A stretch of DNA of 64,000 bases from Kistimonas asteriae (GCF_018263925.1 NZ_JAEVHF010000007.1:62001-126000); one strand, 5' to 3'; counted from the stretch's first letter, positions 1-9,178 are shown. Notes: generated by a model from the sequence alone, not told the origin. Program-made: numbers and translations.

Positions 1-411
1 TTCAACGGTATGAACATTGGCACCGGAGACAGCACCAGCCCCTCTGAACCGGATCCCGAGGACAAGGCCTGGTTGAACTACCGCCTGAAAGGCTCGCAAG
101 TAGAGTTTGTCACCTCTACGGGGCGCCCCACCTTTTTGGGTAATTCCGTGACCGAAGGCGGCTTCATGGACGGCTCCAGTTGTATTACCTGTCATGCCCG
201 GGCCGGTGTTTATGTCAGTGAAAACGATGAGATCGACTTTGCCCGGCTCAGCGTCTTCATGCGCAGCATCACGGACTACGGCTATGCCCGCAGCGCCAAC
301 GGCATACCCAATCCATCCTGGTACAACGTCAGTGAAAATCCGCCCAGGCTGGAGGTATTGCAGACCGATTTCATCTGGGGTTTCCTGAACGCACAACCAC
401 TGGATGACTAA
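1..411 (+). CDS. C-terminal part of a c-type cytochrome family protein (5' end outside window)
   Basis: The reading frame is open from base 1 to a TAA at 409-411, so this is the last ~136 residues of a longer protein; the ATG at base 10 is internal. One heme-binding CxxCH motif (CITCH) lies at bases 181-195. The rest holds no recognisable domain. Family knowledge says CxxCH proteins are exported to the periplasm, where heme is attached covalently. The gene points towards the sugar operon but is separated from it by about 310 bases, so it is probably not part of that operon. The exact cytochrome family cannot be told from this fragment. Confidence 0.6.
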   Translation, partial: FNGMNIGTGDSTSPSEPDPEDKAWLNYRLKGSQVEFVTSTGRPTFLGNSVTEGGFMDGSSCITCHARAGVYVSENDEIDFARLSVFMRSITDYGYARSANGIPNPSWYNVSENPPRLEVLQTDFIWGFLNAQPLDD

Positions 412-646
412 GAGAGAGCAGTGTTAACGCTTTGTTGAAGAACCGCGATCGGGCGACATCTCTGGCGCAGTAACCAGAATAGAGATGCCGCCCCATCTCA
501 TCCCCACGCCTGACCTCAGCCTTTATTGATCTGACACAACACCTCACAACAACATCAAACACCTTCCAACATTGATAAACATCAATAACCAAAACCACAA
601 ACAATGTTTCAATTCGCTGCCCTATAGGCTGCTTTTCTGCAACCCC
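412..646. other. Intergenic region upstream of the sugar ABC operon
   Basis: This stretch between the cytochrome gene and the ABC transporter operon has no convincing gene. The middle (about 530-610) is A- and C-rich on the + strand. I see no terminator with a T tract and no clear -35/-10 pair. The promoter of the operon is expected near its right end, because a dyad operator follows at 647-663. Confidence 0.4.
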
Positions 647-663
647 GGTAAACGCTGTTTACC
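647..663. promoter_or_regulatory. 17-bp dyad, probable operator of the sugar operon
   Basis: Perfect inverted repeat GGTAAAC-GCT-GTTTACC, 59 bases before the first start codon of the ABC transporter operon. Arms of this kind are typical of repressor operators controlling sugar uptake (LacI/GalR-like or similar). The regulator gene itself is not in this window. The assignment to a regulator class is inference. Confidence 0.55.
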
Positions 664-721
664 CTCCCGCAGACAGGGTTTCCGTTCTTCGCGGAACTCA
701 GACTACCAGTGAGACAACCAC

Positions 722-2209
722 TTGAACGTTGAGATGAAAGGCATTTGCAAGGCTTTCGGCCATGTGAATGTCCTGACCGATATTGCATTGTCGATTGCCG
801 ATGGCGAGGTGCATGCCCTGATGGGCGAGAACGGCGCCGGCAAATCCACTCTGATCAAGATCCTTGCGGGTGTCTACACGCGTGATAGCGGCACAGTCAC
901 CATTGACGGCGTGCCAGTGGATGCCTGCAGTATTGCCGCCTGCCAGCAACTGGGCATCGCCTATGTGCACCAGGAACTGAACGTCATCAACGACATGTCC
1001 ATTGCGGACAACCTGTTCCTCGGCCGCGAACTGCGCAACCGGTTCGGTTTCATCGACCGTCCGCGCATGCACCAGACCTGTATTGAACTGCTCAACGAGC
1101 TACATCTCGAACACCTGTCGCCTGACACGCTTATGCGACAGCTCAGTGTCGGCTATCAGCAGATGATTGAAATTGCCAAAGCGCTGCTGATCAACGCCCG
1201 CCTGATCATCCTGGATGAGCCCACCGCGGCACTGACCGACAAGGAAATCCACACACTGTTCACTATTGTGCGAACGCTCAAGGCACAGGGTGTCAGTTTC
1301 CTGTATGTCTCGCACCGGATGAACGAGATTTTTGAGCTGTCTGACCGCATTACCGTCCTGCGGGATGGCCGTTATATCGGCACTTGCCATACAGCCGACG
1401 TGAATGAAGATGATCTGGTTCGGATGATGACCGGACGGAGCATCGACAATCTCTACACCGCCAGTGAGGCCATCCCCGGTGATACCGTTCTGGAACTCCG
1501 AAACCTGGGTTCCACAGGCCAGTACGAAGATATCAACTTTACCCTGCGCGCCGGCGAAGTTCTTGGTTTTGCCGGCTTGATGGGCGCCGGACGTTCAGAA
1601 GTCATGCACGGCATTTTCGGCAGCTACCCTGCCGAAACCGGTGAAATCCATATTCACGGTCAACCGGTGACCATCAAAACGCCCCGGGATGCCAGCAAAC
1701 GCGGCATCGCCTTTGTCACCGAAAACCGTAAGGAAGAAGGTCTGATACTGGACTTCAACCTCACTGAGAATACGACGCTGCCGTCGCTGAACAGCTTTCG
1801 AAAAAATGGGCTGGTCAATGACGCCGCACTGGTCGCTACCACCGATCAGCACATTGCCCGGTTGCATATCAAGACCAGCAGCCGCGACCAGACACTGAAA
1901 AACCTCAGCGGTGGTAACCAGCAGAAAGTGGTACTGGCCAAATGGCTGGAAACCCGGCCCGACATCCTGATTCTGGATGAACCGACCCGCGGCGTTGATA
2001 TCGGCGCCAAGAAAGAAATTTACGACATCATCAACACACTTAAACAACAGGGTGTTGCCATTATTGTCGTCTCCAGTGAACTCTCGGAAGTGATGGGACT
2101 CTCGGACCGACTGGCCATTATGCATCAACGCCGGCTGGTCAAGATCGCCGATACCGACACCCTGACCCAGGACCAGGTTTTGAAATACGCTTTTACAGGT
2201 GCCCAGTAA
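722..2209 (+). CDS. Sugar ABC transporter, dual ATP-binding subunit (RbsA/XylG/MglA family)
   Basis: This is the energy-coupling ATPase of a CUT2-type monosaccharide importer, acting on the inner face of the cytoplasmic membrane. It has two fused nucleotide-binding domains, as usual for the family (495 residues). The first has Walker A GENGAGKST near residues 35-43 and Walker B LIILDEPTAALT. The second has a degenerate P-loop GLMGAGRSE, signature LSGGNQQK and DILILDEPTRGVD. The longest frame starts at TTG 722; ATG 734 is an equally possible start. The stop overlaps the permease start by one base (TAATG), which implies translational coupling. The substrate is inferred only from the linked xylulokinase. 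Confidence 0.93.
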   Translation: MNVEMKGICKAFGHVNVLTDIALSIADGEVHALMGENGAGKSTLIKILAGVYTRDSGTVTIDGVPVDACSIAACQQLGIAYVHQELNVINDMSIADNLFLGRELRNRFGFIDRPRMHQTCIELLNELHLEHLSPDTLMRQLSVGYQQMIEIAKALLINARLIILDEPTAALTDKEIHTLFTIVRTLKAQGVSFLYVSHRMNEIFELSDRITVLRDGRYIGTCHTADVNEDDLVRMMTGRSIDNLYTASEAIPGDTVLELRNLGSTGQYEDINFTLRAGEVLGFAGLMGAGRSEVMHGIFGSYPAETGEIHIHGQPVTIKTPRDASKRGIAFVTENRKEEGLILDFNLTENTTLPSLNSFRKNGLVNDAALVATTDQHIARLHIKTSSRDQTLKNLSGGNQQKVVLAKWLETRPDILILDEPTRGVDIGAKKEIYDIINTLKQQGVAIIVVSSELSEVMGLSDRLAIMHQRRLVKIADTDTLTQDQVLKYAFTGAQ

Positions 2210-3186
2210 TGTCTACCCTTTCAGCCAGCGCCGTCAGCCCCCGCAGGAAGCCCAGCCTGTCGGAGATTTATGAGAAGTATGGCCTGTTCGTTATCCTGAT
2301 CGGGCTGTGTGTGCTCTTCACCTGCCTGAACCCCAACTTTTTCTCGCTGTATAACCTGCAGAATATTTTCAAGCAGTCGTCAATTAATGGCCTCATCGCC
2401 TTTGGCATGACGTTTGTCATTTTACTGGGCTGTATTGATCTGTCCGTTGGTTCCGTACTGGCACTCGTCGGTTACCTGACCGGTGTCATGCTGGTGAACT
2501 TCCAGCTACCAATCGCCATCGCACTGCCTGTGGCGCTGGCGCTGGGTATTATTCTGGGTCTGATCAATGGCCTGCTGGTTGCACGGGTCAAGCTGCAACC
2601 CTTCATCGCCACATTGATTACCATGACCGTTTACCGCGGGCTGACCCTGATCATTTCTGATGGCATGCCGGTGCGTAATATCGGTGATATGTCGTCCATG
2701 ATCGCCTGGATCAACCGGGGCAGCATCGGCATCCTGCCTGTTTCCATGATCGTGTTTCTGGTGGTACTGGTCATCCTGATGGTACTGCTGACCAAGACTG
2801 TTTTCGGTCGCCAGCTCTACGCCACCGGCGGTAACGAGGAAGCCGCCCGGCTGTCCACGGTACCGACCGACAAGATCAAGATTCTGGGTTACATGCTGTG
2901 CGGTCTGCTCTCCGCCATGGCCGCCATCCTTTACATCGCCCGTTACAACTCGATCTATCCCAACGCCGGCGTTGGTATGGAACTCGATGCCATTGCCGCC
3001 GTCGTTATCGGTGGCACCAGCATGACCGGCGGCCGCGGACGCATCACCGGCACCTTTATCGGTGTACTGATTATCGGTGTCCTGAATAACGGCCTGAACC
3101 TGCTGGGTATCTCCTCGTTTTACCAGGAGGTGATCAAAGGGCTGGTCATCCTGTTTGCTGTCGTCATCGACATCAAGAAGAAGTAA
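2209..3186 (+). CDS. Sugar ABC transporter permease (RbsC/XylH-like)
   Basis: Membrane-spanning subunit of the same importer, 325 residues, with about eight to ten hydrophobic segments beginning near residue 27 (LFVILIGLCVLFTCLNP). The family-typical segments FGMTFVILLGCIDLSVGS near residue 65 and VVIGGTSMTGGRG near residue 265 are present; these lie around the contact with the ATPase in BPD_transp_2 permeases. It starts within the ATPase stop codon, and the binding-protein gene follows after 39 bases. It forms a homodimer in known CUT2 systems. The sugar is not identifiable from sequence. Confidence 0.93.
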   Translation: MSTLSASAVSPRRKPSLSEIYEKYGLFVILIGLCVLFTCLNPNFFSLYNLQNIFKQSSINGLIAFGMTFVILLGCIDLSVGSVLALVGYLTGVMLVNFQLPIAIALPVALALGIILGLINGLLVARVKLQPFIATLITMTVYRGLTLIISDGMPVRNIGDMSSMIAWINRGSIGILPVSMIVFLVVLVILMVLLTKTVFGRQLYATGGNEEAARLSTVPTDKIKILGYMLCGLLSAMAAILYIARYNSIYPNAGVGMELDAIAAVVIGGTSMTGGRGRITGTFIGVLIIGVLNNGLNLLGISSFYQEVIKGLVILFAVVIDIKKK

Positions 3187-3225
3187 CGTCTTACATACAC
3201 TGTCATTAGGAAGCGTCGTCGTACC

Positions 3226-4221
3226 ATGAAGAAACTACTGGCCGTATCCTGCCTTACCCTTGCCGCAACCGGTCTTCTGGCAGGCTGCTCTGATCAAAAC
3301 AGTGCGGACACCACCGCGACTGATCAGAAGACCATCGCCCTGATGATCTCCAACCGTTCCAACGAGTTCTTCGGTGTGCTGGAGCGTTCTGCGGTTGAGC
3401 AGGCGAAAACCCTGGGTTACAACATTGAAGTTTACGACGGCGGCAACGACGCCACCCGTCAGCCCAGCCAGGTGGAAGACGCCATTACCAAGGGTGTCAG
3501 CGCCATCATCATCAACCCGCTGAACCAGGATGCTACCCGCAGTGTGCTGAATGACGCCATTGATCGCGACATTCCGATCGTGTCTGTTGACACCACTGTC
3601 GCCAATGTGGACATGCTGGCCCGTGTTGCCACCGACAACGTCGATGGCGGCAAGTTCGCGGCCGAATGGCTGGTGAAAAAATCCGGCATCAATCCGGAGG
3701 AACTGACCGGCATCATCCACATGCAGGGGCTGGACGGACACACTGCTCACATCACCCGTGCCCGGGGTTTCACCGAATACCTGCAGTCAGAAGCTGCGGG
3801 CACCGCCTGGAACACACTGACCGCTGATCCCCAGAAGTACATTCGCCTGACCGGCGACTTTGCCCAGGACGTGTCCCAGTCCGTACTGGAAGCCAAGCTG
3901 AGCGCCCTGGACCCGGCCGGCAAATACGTGATCTATAACGAAAATGACGTCATGGCGATTGGCTCTATCGGCGCCATCAAGAACGACAGCCGCTTCAACC
4001 TGAAGAACTTCACCATCGTCGGTTTTGACGGCTCTTCCGAAGGCAAGCGTCTGGTGGATGAAGGCGAGATGCAGGTCACCATCGTCCAGGATTTCCAGTA
4101 TATCGGTGAGCATGCCGTCAATGTGCTGGATGATTTCCTGAGAAACAACACCATACCTGCCAATGCCGATATTCCGGTTGAGGTCATCATGTACCCAAGC
4201 GTACAGACCCCCCGCGGCTAA
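3226..4221 (+). CDS. Sugar ABC transporter substrate-binding lipoprotein (Peripla_BP_4 type)
   Basis: The 331-residue binding protein delivers sugar to the permease. It begins with a signal peptide ending in lipobox LLAGC, with Cys21 as the predicted lipidated residue, so it should be membrane-anchored rather than freely periplasmic, which is less usual in Gram-negative CUT2 systems. The mature part resembles RbsB-type proteins: IALMISNRSNEFFG at the first strand, IIINPLNQDA and VSVDTTV in the ligand-binding region, and IVGFDGSSEG late in the protein. It is the third gene of the operon. Ribose-, xylose- and allose-type ligands are all possible. Confidence 0.9.
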   Translation: MKKLLAVSCLTLAATGLLAGCSDQNSADTTATDQKTIALMISNRSNEFFGVLERSAVEQAKTLGYNIEVYDGGNDATRQPSQVEDAITKGVSAIIINPLNQDATRSVLNDAIDRDIPIVSVDTTVANVDMLARVATDNVDGGKFAAEWLVKKSGINPEELTGIIHMQGLDGHTAHITRARGFTEYLQSEAAGTAWNTLTADPQKYIRLTGDFAQDVSQSVLEAKLSALDPAGKYVIYNENDVMAIGSIGAIKNDSRFNLKNFTIVGFDGSSEGKRLVDEGEMQVTIVQDFQYIGEHAVNVLDDFLRNNTIPANADIPVEVIMYPSVQTPRG

Positions 4222-4334
4222 TCAGCGGATGCCATGCCCTGTCCGCACAGCGCCAAATTTGTGCGGACACCTTACATTCACGACAGCAGGCAACCTGCTG
4301 TGACAGTCCTTCACTTCCGGCAACGATTACGCGC

Positions 4335-5798
4335 ATGTTTCTTGGTATTGATCTGGGCACCTCTGGTGTCAAAACCGTTCTGCTGTCTGACACTGATGCC
4401 ATCATTGGCCAAGCCAGCGCCCCCCTGACGGTGTCCCATCCACACCCACTCTGGTCAGAACAGCATCCGGATGACTGGTGGCAGGCAGTCTGCACCAGCA
4501 TTGAGAACCTCCGGCGGCAGCATGACCTGTCCGGCGTCAAAGCGATTGGCCTATCAGGCCAGATGCATGGTGCCACTGTGCTGGATGACGACCTGCGTCC
4601 TCTGCGCCCCGCCATCCTCTGGAATGATGGCCGAAGTCACGCAGAGTGCCTGGAACTGGAAGAGCGGGTCCCCGAGCTTCGCACCATTACCGGCAACCAG
4701 GCCATGCCGGGATTCACCGCCCCTAAACTGCGCTGGCTCCGAAAACATGAACCTGAGGTTTTTTCCCGCATTCATAAAGTGCTGCTGCCCAAGGACTATA
4801 TCCGATTACAGCTGACTGGATGCTGTATGTCCGATCTGTCCGACAGCGCCGGCACCCTCTGGCTGGACGTAGCTAAACGTCAGTGGTCTGAAACCATGCT
4901 CACCAGTTGCGGGCTGACGCTCGAACATATGCCTGAGTTGAGGGAAGGCTCACAGATCGCCGGTTACTTAAAACCCGATGTTGCACAACAGTGGGGAATG
5001 AATCCCGTACCTGTTGCCGCGGGCGGTGGTGACAATGCGGCCGGCGCAATCGGTACAGGCGTAACTGAGCCGGGTCAGGGTATCCTGTCCTTGGGAACTT
5101 CCGGCGTGATATTCGTTGTGAGTGACGACTATCGCAGCAACCCCGCCAACGGCGTACACAGTTTCTGCCACGCCCTGCCCGATCGCTGGCACCTCATGTC
5201 CGTCATGCTGAGCGCCGCCGGCTGCCTGGACTGGCTTGCCCGACTGACCGGCGCTACCGATGTCCCGACTCTGCTGGCTGAAGCAGAACAGGCCCAGCCT
5301 CAGGAAAGCCTGTATTTCCTGCCTTATCTCAATGGAGAAAGAACACCGCACAACAACCCGACAGCCTCCGGCGTTTTCTTTGGTATGACCGGCGCTACAA
5401 CGCGCGCCCAGTTAACGCTAGCCGTGCTGGAAGGCGTCGCCATGGGATTAAATGATGGTCTGGAAGCGTTGAACGCAACGGGCATTGCCATCAATGAAAT
5501 GACCCTGATTGGCGGCGGTGCCCGCAGCCCACTCTGGCGACAAATACTGGCGAATACACTGAATATGCCGCTGAGCTATCGTCGTGGTGGAGAAGTAGGG
5601 CCAGCACTGGGCGCCGCCAGACTGGCACGTTTAGCGTGCCATGATGATAATACTTCGCACATTGCGGGTGTTTGCCCGGTACCGGCGTTGCTCGAACGCA
5701 TGGAACCCAATGCAGAGGAAGCCTGTCGCTGCCAACTGCGCCAAGACAAATTCAGACGTCTTTATCTGGCACTTGAGGCCGAGTTCCCAAATAGCTAA
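4335..5798 (+). CDS. xylB: Xylulokinase (FGGY family)
   Basis: Cytoplasmic sugar kinase of 487 residues, the usual XylB length, predicted to phosphorylate D-xylulose to D-xylulose 5-phosphate with ATP for entry into the pentose phosphate pathway. The N-terminal phosphate-binding loop is GIDLGTSGVKTV. The catalytic base aligns with Asp233 in GGGDNAAGAIG, and the C-terminal ATP-site motif is GGGARSPLW. MHGATVLD near residue 77 matches the xylulokinase substrate region. It follows the binding-protein gene by 113 bases in the same direction. No isomerase or dehydrogenase is present here, so the imported sugar may be a pentulose or a pentitol oxidised elsewhere. Confidence 0.9.
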   Translation: MFLGIDLGTSGVKTVLLSDTDAIIGQASAPLTVSHPHPLWSEQHPDDWWQAVCTSIENLRRQHDLSGVKAIGLSGQMHGATVLDDDLRPLRPAILWNDGRSHAECLELEERVPELRTITGNQAMPGFTAPKLRWLRKHEPEVFSRIHKVLLPKDYIRLQLTGCCMSDLSDSAGTLWLDVAKRQWSETMLTSCGLTLEHMPELREGSQIAGYLKPDVAQQWGMNPVPVAAGGGDNAAGAIGTGVTEPGQGILSLGTSGVIFVVSDDYRSNPANGVHSFCHALPDRWHLMSVMLSAAGCLDWLARLTGATDVPTLLAEAEQAQPQESLYFLPYLNGERTPHNNPTASGVFFGMTGATTRAQLTLAVLEGVAMGLNDGLEALNATGIAINEMTLIGGGARSPLWRQILANTLNMPLSYRRGGEVGPALGAARLARLACHDDNTSHIAGVCPVPALLERMEPNAEEACRCQLRQDKFRRLYLALEAEFPNS

Positions 5799-5807
5799 TA
5801 CCTGCCC

Positions 5808-5840
5808 GCAAAGGGAGCAGCTACGTTCTGTTCTCTTTGC
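5808..5840 (+). terminator. Hairpin after xylB, possible terminator
   Basis: Ten bases after the xylB stop lies an inverted repeat of about 13 base pairs, with GCAAAG...CTTTGC at its base, two G-U wobbles in RNA and a seven-base loop. It lacks a clear T tract, so it may be a weak or Rho-assisted end of the sugar operon. Confidence 0.4.
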
Positions 5841-6009
5841 CTGACATAGGGCGTTATTACGCAAACAGTCATTATCATCGGGGATTGCTTGTTTTACTAC
5901 GTATGTCGACATCAGCGCGTAAACTCTCTGAAGCCATCGATTAACGCTGGATTCACACCGGTCCGTTTGAGACACTACCGGGAATTACCAGAATAAATCA
6001 GACTGTGTT

Positions 6010-6882
6010 ATGGATATGTTGTCGCTTCTGTCCAGCTCTCCCCTGCTGTTTATCACACTGACGCTGATCCTTGGCCTGTTGGTGGGCAGTTTCCTCAATG
6101 TGGTGATTTACCGGTTGCCGGTAATGATGCAGGCGGACTGGAAACAGCAATGTCAGCAACTGCTGGATCCAGAGAAAACCCCAGAGAAGGAAAAGCGCTT
6201 TAATCTCATCGTACCGGCATCCACCTGTCCGTCCTGCCAGCACAAGATTCGCCCCTGGGAAAATATTCCAGTGATCAGTTATCTGTTCCTGAAAGGGCGT
6301 TGCAGCCAGTGCAAGACAAGAATTTCTCCCCGTTATCCGATTATTGAAGCCGTGACCGGTATCCTCTCTGCCCTGGTGGCGTGGCATTTTGGGTTCACCT
6401 GGCAGGCGCTGGCGGTACTGGTGCTCACCTGGTCGCTGATCACCCTGACCATGATTGACTATGACCACCAGCTACTGCCGGATTCCATCACCCTGCCGCT
6501 GGTCTGGCTGGGTTTAATCTGTAACAGCTTTGGCCTATTTACTACGCTGGAAGCGGCCTTGTGGGGAGCAGTTGCCGGCTATCTCAGCCTCTGGTCTGTC
6601 TACTGGCTATTCAAGCTGATCACCGGCAAGGAAGGGATGGGTTATGGCGACTTCAAGCTGCTGGCCGCTTTAGGGGCATGGATGGGCTGGAGCCAGTTGC
6701 CGGTGATTATTTTGCTTTCATCGCTGGTAGGCGCCATTGTCGGCATTTCCCTGATTCTGTTTCTTGGCCGCGACCGAACCATACCGATTCCCTTTGGCCC
6801 GTACCTGGCAGCCGCAGGACTGATTGCCATGTTCCAGGGGGAGCAACTGATCAATACTTACCTGCGTTTCACCGGACTCTGA
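6010..6882 (+). CDS. pilD: Prepilin leader peptidase / N-methyltransferase
   Basis: Inner-membrane aspartyl protease that cuts the leader of type IV prepilins and type II pseudopilins and methylates the new N-terminus; 290 residues, as usual. The N-terminal cytoplasmic loop has the zinc-type tetracysteine pattern CPSC...CSQC. The two catalytic aspartates are in MIDYDHQLLPD (about residue 150) and GMGYGDFK (about residue 214). About eight membrane segments are visible. It pairs with coaE eleven bases downstream, the classical pilD-coaE order, but pilB and pilC are not upstream as they are in Pseudomonas. Its pilin partner pilA is about 45 kb away in this window. Confidence 0.95.
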   Translation: MDMLSLLSSSPLLFITLTLILGLLVGSFLNVVIYRLPVMMQADWKQQCQQLLDPEKTPEKEKRFNLIVPASTCPSCQHKIRPWENIPVISYLFLKGRCSQCKTRISPRYPIIEAVTGILSALVAWHFGFTWQALAVLVLTWSLITLTMIDYDHQLLPDSITLPLVWLGLICNSFGLFTTLEAALWGAVAGYLSLWSVYWLFKLITGKEGMGYGDFKLLAALGAWMGWSQLPVIILLSSLVGAIVGISLILFLGRDRTIPIPFGPYLAAAGLIAMFQGEQLINTYLRFTGL

Positions 6883-6892
6883 TTAACGCCCT

Positions 6893-7507
6893 ATGAGCAC
6901 CTTGATTATTGGCATTACCGGCGGTATCGGCAGCGGCAAGACCGCAGTGACCGACTATCTGGCAAGCCTGGGGATTACCATTGTTGATGCCGACCAAGCG
7001 GCTCGTGTCGTCGTGAAACCGGGTACCCCAGCCCTGCAGGCGATTGCTGAGCACTTTGGCGAGCAGATCCTGCAGGAAGACGGCGGCCTGGACCGTCGGG
7101 CATTGCGCAACATTATCTTTAACAACAATGAAGAACGACGCTGGCTGGAAACCTTGCTGCACCCGCTGATCAAGGATGAGATGCTGAACCAGCTGTCACT
7201 GTCCCAGTCACCGTACAGCGTTATCGTATCACCCCTGCTGCTCGAAACAGATCAGCATACGATGGTTGACCGCATCGCCGTGGTCGATATTCCGGCTGAG
7301 CTTCAGGTCCAACGGACCATGGCGCGGGATGGGATTGAACAGAGCCAGGCAGAAGCCATCATGAATGCCCAGGCCGCCCGGGAAACCCGACTGGCACAGG
7401 CAGATGATGTCATTGACAACAGTGGCTCACTGGATGATCTGCACCAGGTGCTGGATCAGTTGCACAACACCTGGCGGGCAATCGCGGCAAAACGCTCGTC
7501 CGATTAG
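6893..7507 (+). CDS. coaE: Dephospho-CoA kinase
   Basis: Catalyses the last step of coenzyme A synthesis, phosphorylating the 3'-hydroxyl of dephospho-CoA with ATP, in the cytoplasm. It has 204 residues, typical for the family. The P-loop GITGGIGSGKT opens the protein; the conserved DAD segment (IVDADQAAR) and the LLHP motif (ETLLHPLI) follow. It lies eleven bases after pilD, the conserved pilD-coaE pair. Its last four bases overlap the end of the convergent tetR gene. Confidence 0.95.
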   Translation: MSTLIIGITGGIGSGKTAVTDYLASLGITIVDADQAARVVVKPGTPALQAIAEHFGEQILQEDGGLDRRALRNIIFNNNEERRWLETLLHPLIKDEMLNQLSLSQSPYSVIVSPLLLETDQHTMVDRIAVVDIPAELQVQRTMARDGIEQSQAEAIMNAQAARETRLAQADDVIDNSGSLDDLHQVLDQLHNTWRAIAAKRSSD

Positions 7508-8193
7508 TGGCTGGCAGGCTTCAGTGAGTTCATTACGATACGGATCACCACTTCGCGGACCCGGTTAACGTCTGAACGGGTATGGCGGGTATCCTTCAGC
7601 AGGTTCAGGGACGCCGCTTCCATGGCCCAGATAAGGGTGTAGAAGACCATGCGATCCGGGGCTTCCAGCCCGAGGTCGAGCATTTTGTTGTGGAACAGCT
7701 CGACCATGGCGTCATACCCCTGCTGCCGATAGACGGCCAGCGGCGATTCTGAACGCATCGCCTCCTCTTCCAGCAGTTTCAGCAGGGGGCCGATATAGCG
7801 ATGACAATCGAAAAACAGGCCAACCGAACGTTCAACCAGTTCACGCAGCGTAGCGGCGTCCGCTGACATGCGCTGCAACTGTCCCATCATCAGATCGACA
7901 CCCGACCGATAAACGGTTTCCAGTACCGCCATCTTGCTGGGATAGTATTTGTAAAAAGTACGACGTGAGACGCCTGCGGCCTGGATAAGGTCGTTGACCG
8001 TCACCTGCTCAATGCCCTTTCCAAGAAAAACCGGAACACAGTGCAGCATGATTTCAGTGGCTGCGATCTCACCCTGATCAGACAGTACACCCACTTCGGC
8101 CTTCTGTTGCCGAAACAGTGCCTCTCGCCCACCGAGTTCTTCAAACACCTGTCGGATAATGACCAGGCTATCACTCCCCTGTGCGCCCGCCAT
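7504..8193 (-). CDS. TetR-family transcriptional regulator
   Basis: DNA-binding repressor-type protein of 229 residues. The helix-turn-helix is VTVNDLIQAAGVSRRTFYKYYPSK, preceded by an atypically long N-terminal stretch of about 40 residues. The frame can be extended upstream, but ATG 8193 is chosen because a GGGGGAGAG ribosome binding site precedes it by seven bases and the extra N-terminus is not protein-like. It is transcribed away from the periplasmic protein gene at 8324, 130 bases off, which is the likeliest target. The C-terminal ligand domain gives no hint of the inducer. It ends by overlapping coaE tail-to-tail by four bases. Confidence 0.85.
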   Translation of the reverse strand: MAGAQGSDSLVIIRQVFEELGGREALFRQQKAEVGVLSDQGEIAATEIMLHCVPVFLGKGIEQVTVNDLIQAAGVSRRTFYKYYPSKMAVLETVYRSGVDLMMGQLQRMSADAATLRELVERSVGLFFDCHRYIGPLLKLLEEEAMRSESPLAVYRQQGYDAMVELFHNKMLDLGLEAPDRMVFYTLIWAMEAASLNLLKDTRHTRSDVNRVREVVIRIVMNSLKPASH

Positions 8194-8323
8194 GATGGCT
8201 CTCCCCCAACAATTGTACTTTCCGTCAACTACCGGAATACGGTATAACCATGTCCAGAACAGCAGTTTGCCACCCGGGCGCCTGCCAAGCACGAATATAA
8301 TAACAGCGAAGTGCCTGATCACA

Positions 8324-9130
8324 ATGAGAAGACGTTGCCTGTCGCCTGACCGTCTACATCGGCTGATGCCGTTTCTGGTCGCCATTGGCCTGATGTTACT
8401 TCCCCCTTCGGTTCATGCCGCCAAAGCCCTCTGGTACCTGGGCCAGAAAGTCCCTGATGTGACCCGTCCCTGGCAGTCAGCCGATTACCGGCAGGCCACA
8501 GAAGCCCTGAAAACCATTGATGCAAAACAGCCCGATGCCCTGCCTCGCCGCGGGGGAGAATACACCGGCGCGGTCTTTGAACGCTTGATCAATGAAGAGA
8601 ATTTCCGCCCGCAGTTGGATATCTACGAGTCCCTGGATTTCCGTCGGGAAGAGGCTTCCCGAATCCTGTTCTCACTCAAGGAGATAATGCGCCTGTATTT
8701 TGATTTTTCTGCATCCCGACAGCCTTATGGCAAGGAAGCTCTCAGTTTAATGAGCTATTCCATCCGCCAACAGGCCGTATTATTCGACCTGACCGTGGAA
8801 TTCTGGCTGACCCTCAGCGAGAAAGACCAGCAAAGCCCCGAACGGCTGGAAGGCCTCAATGACACCAAAGTGGCCGCTGCCATGCTGGCGTCCAGCGCCC
8901 TGGATTATCTCAACCTGCACCAGCAGTTCGATCAGGAAGCCCTGATCATCTACAGCTATGAACTGGGCAAAACCTGGCCGGAGTTGTTTGTTCACTTGCC
9001 GAAAGCCGAAAGGGAGCGGTTATTGGCCAAAGTCACGCAAATCAGCGAAAAACACGACTTGGACGAGGTGAAAAAGACCCTCTCTGAACTGCTGCCGGTC
9101 CTGACCCAAATCCATGAGAGCATTGGCTGA
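8324..9130 (+). CDS. Periplasmic protein of unknown function
   Basis: A 268-residue protein with an N-terminal signal peptide (basic start MRRR, hydrophobic core LMPFLVAIGLMLLPPS, predicted cleavage after VHA). The mature part is soluble, largely helical and acidic, with no motif I recognise. ATG 8324 is chosen because it places the signal peptide at the N-terminus; the longer frame from 8159 adds 55 unlikely residues that run into the tetR promoter. The gene is divergent from the TetR regulator and probably under its control. A short inverted repeat TTCCG-N8-CGGAA in the shared spacer (8219-8236) is a candidate operator. Confidence 0.65.
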   Translation: MRRRCLSPDRLHRLMPFLVAIGLMLLPPSVHAAKALWYLGQKVPDVTRPWQSADYRQATEALKTIDAKQPDALPRRGGEYTGAVFERLINEENFRPQLDIYESLDFRREEASRILFSLKEIMRLYFDFSASRQPYGKEALSLMSYSIRQQAVLFDLTVEFWLTLSEKDQQSPERLEGLNDTKVAAAMLASSALDYLNLHQQFDQEALIIYSYELGKTWPELFVHLPKAERERLLAKVTQISEKHDLDEVKKTLSELLPVLTQIHESIG

Positions 9131-9178
9131 ACACAACCCTTCACCCACATTTCATGAAAATTTCACGGTTTTCATAAG

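Noticed and set aside
8159..8323. N-terminal extension of the periplasmic protein
   Set aside because: It would bury the signal peptide and overlap the divergent tetR start; no ribosome binding site supports it.
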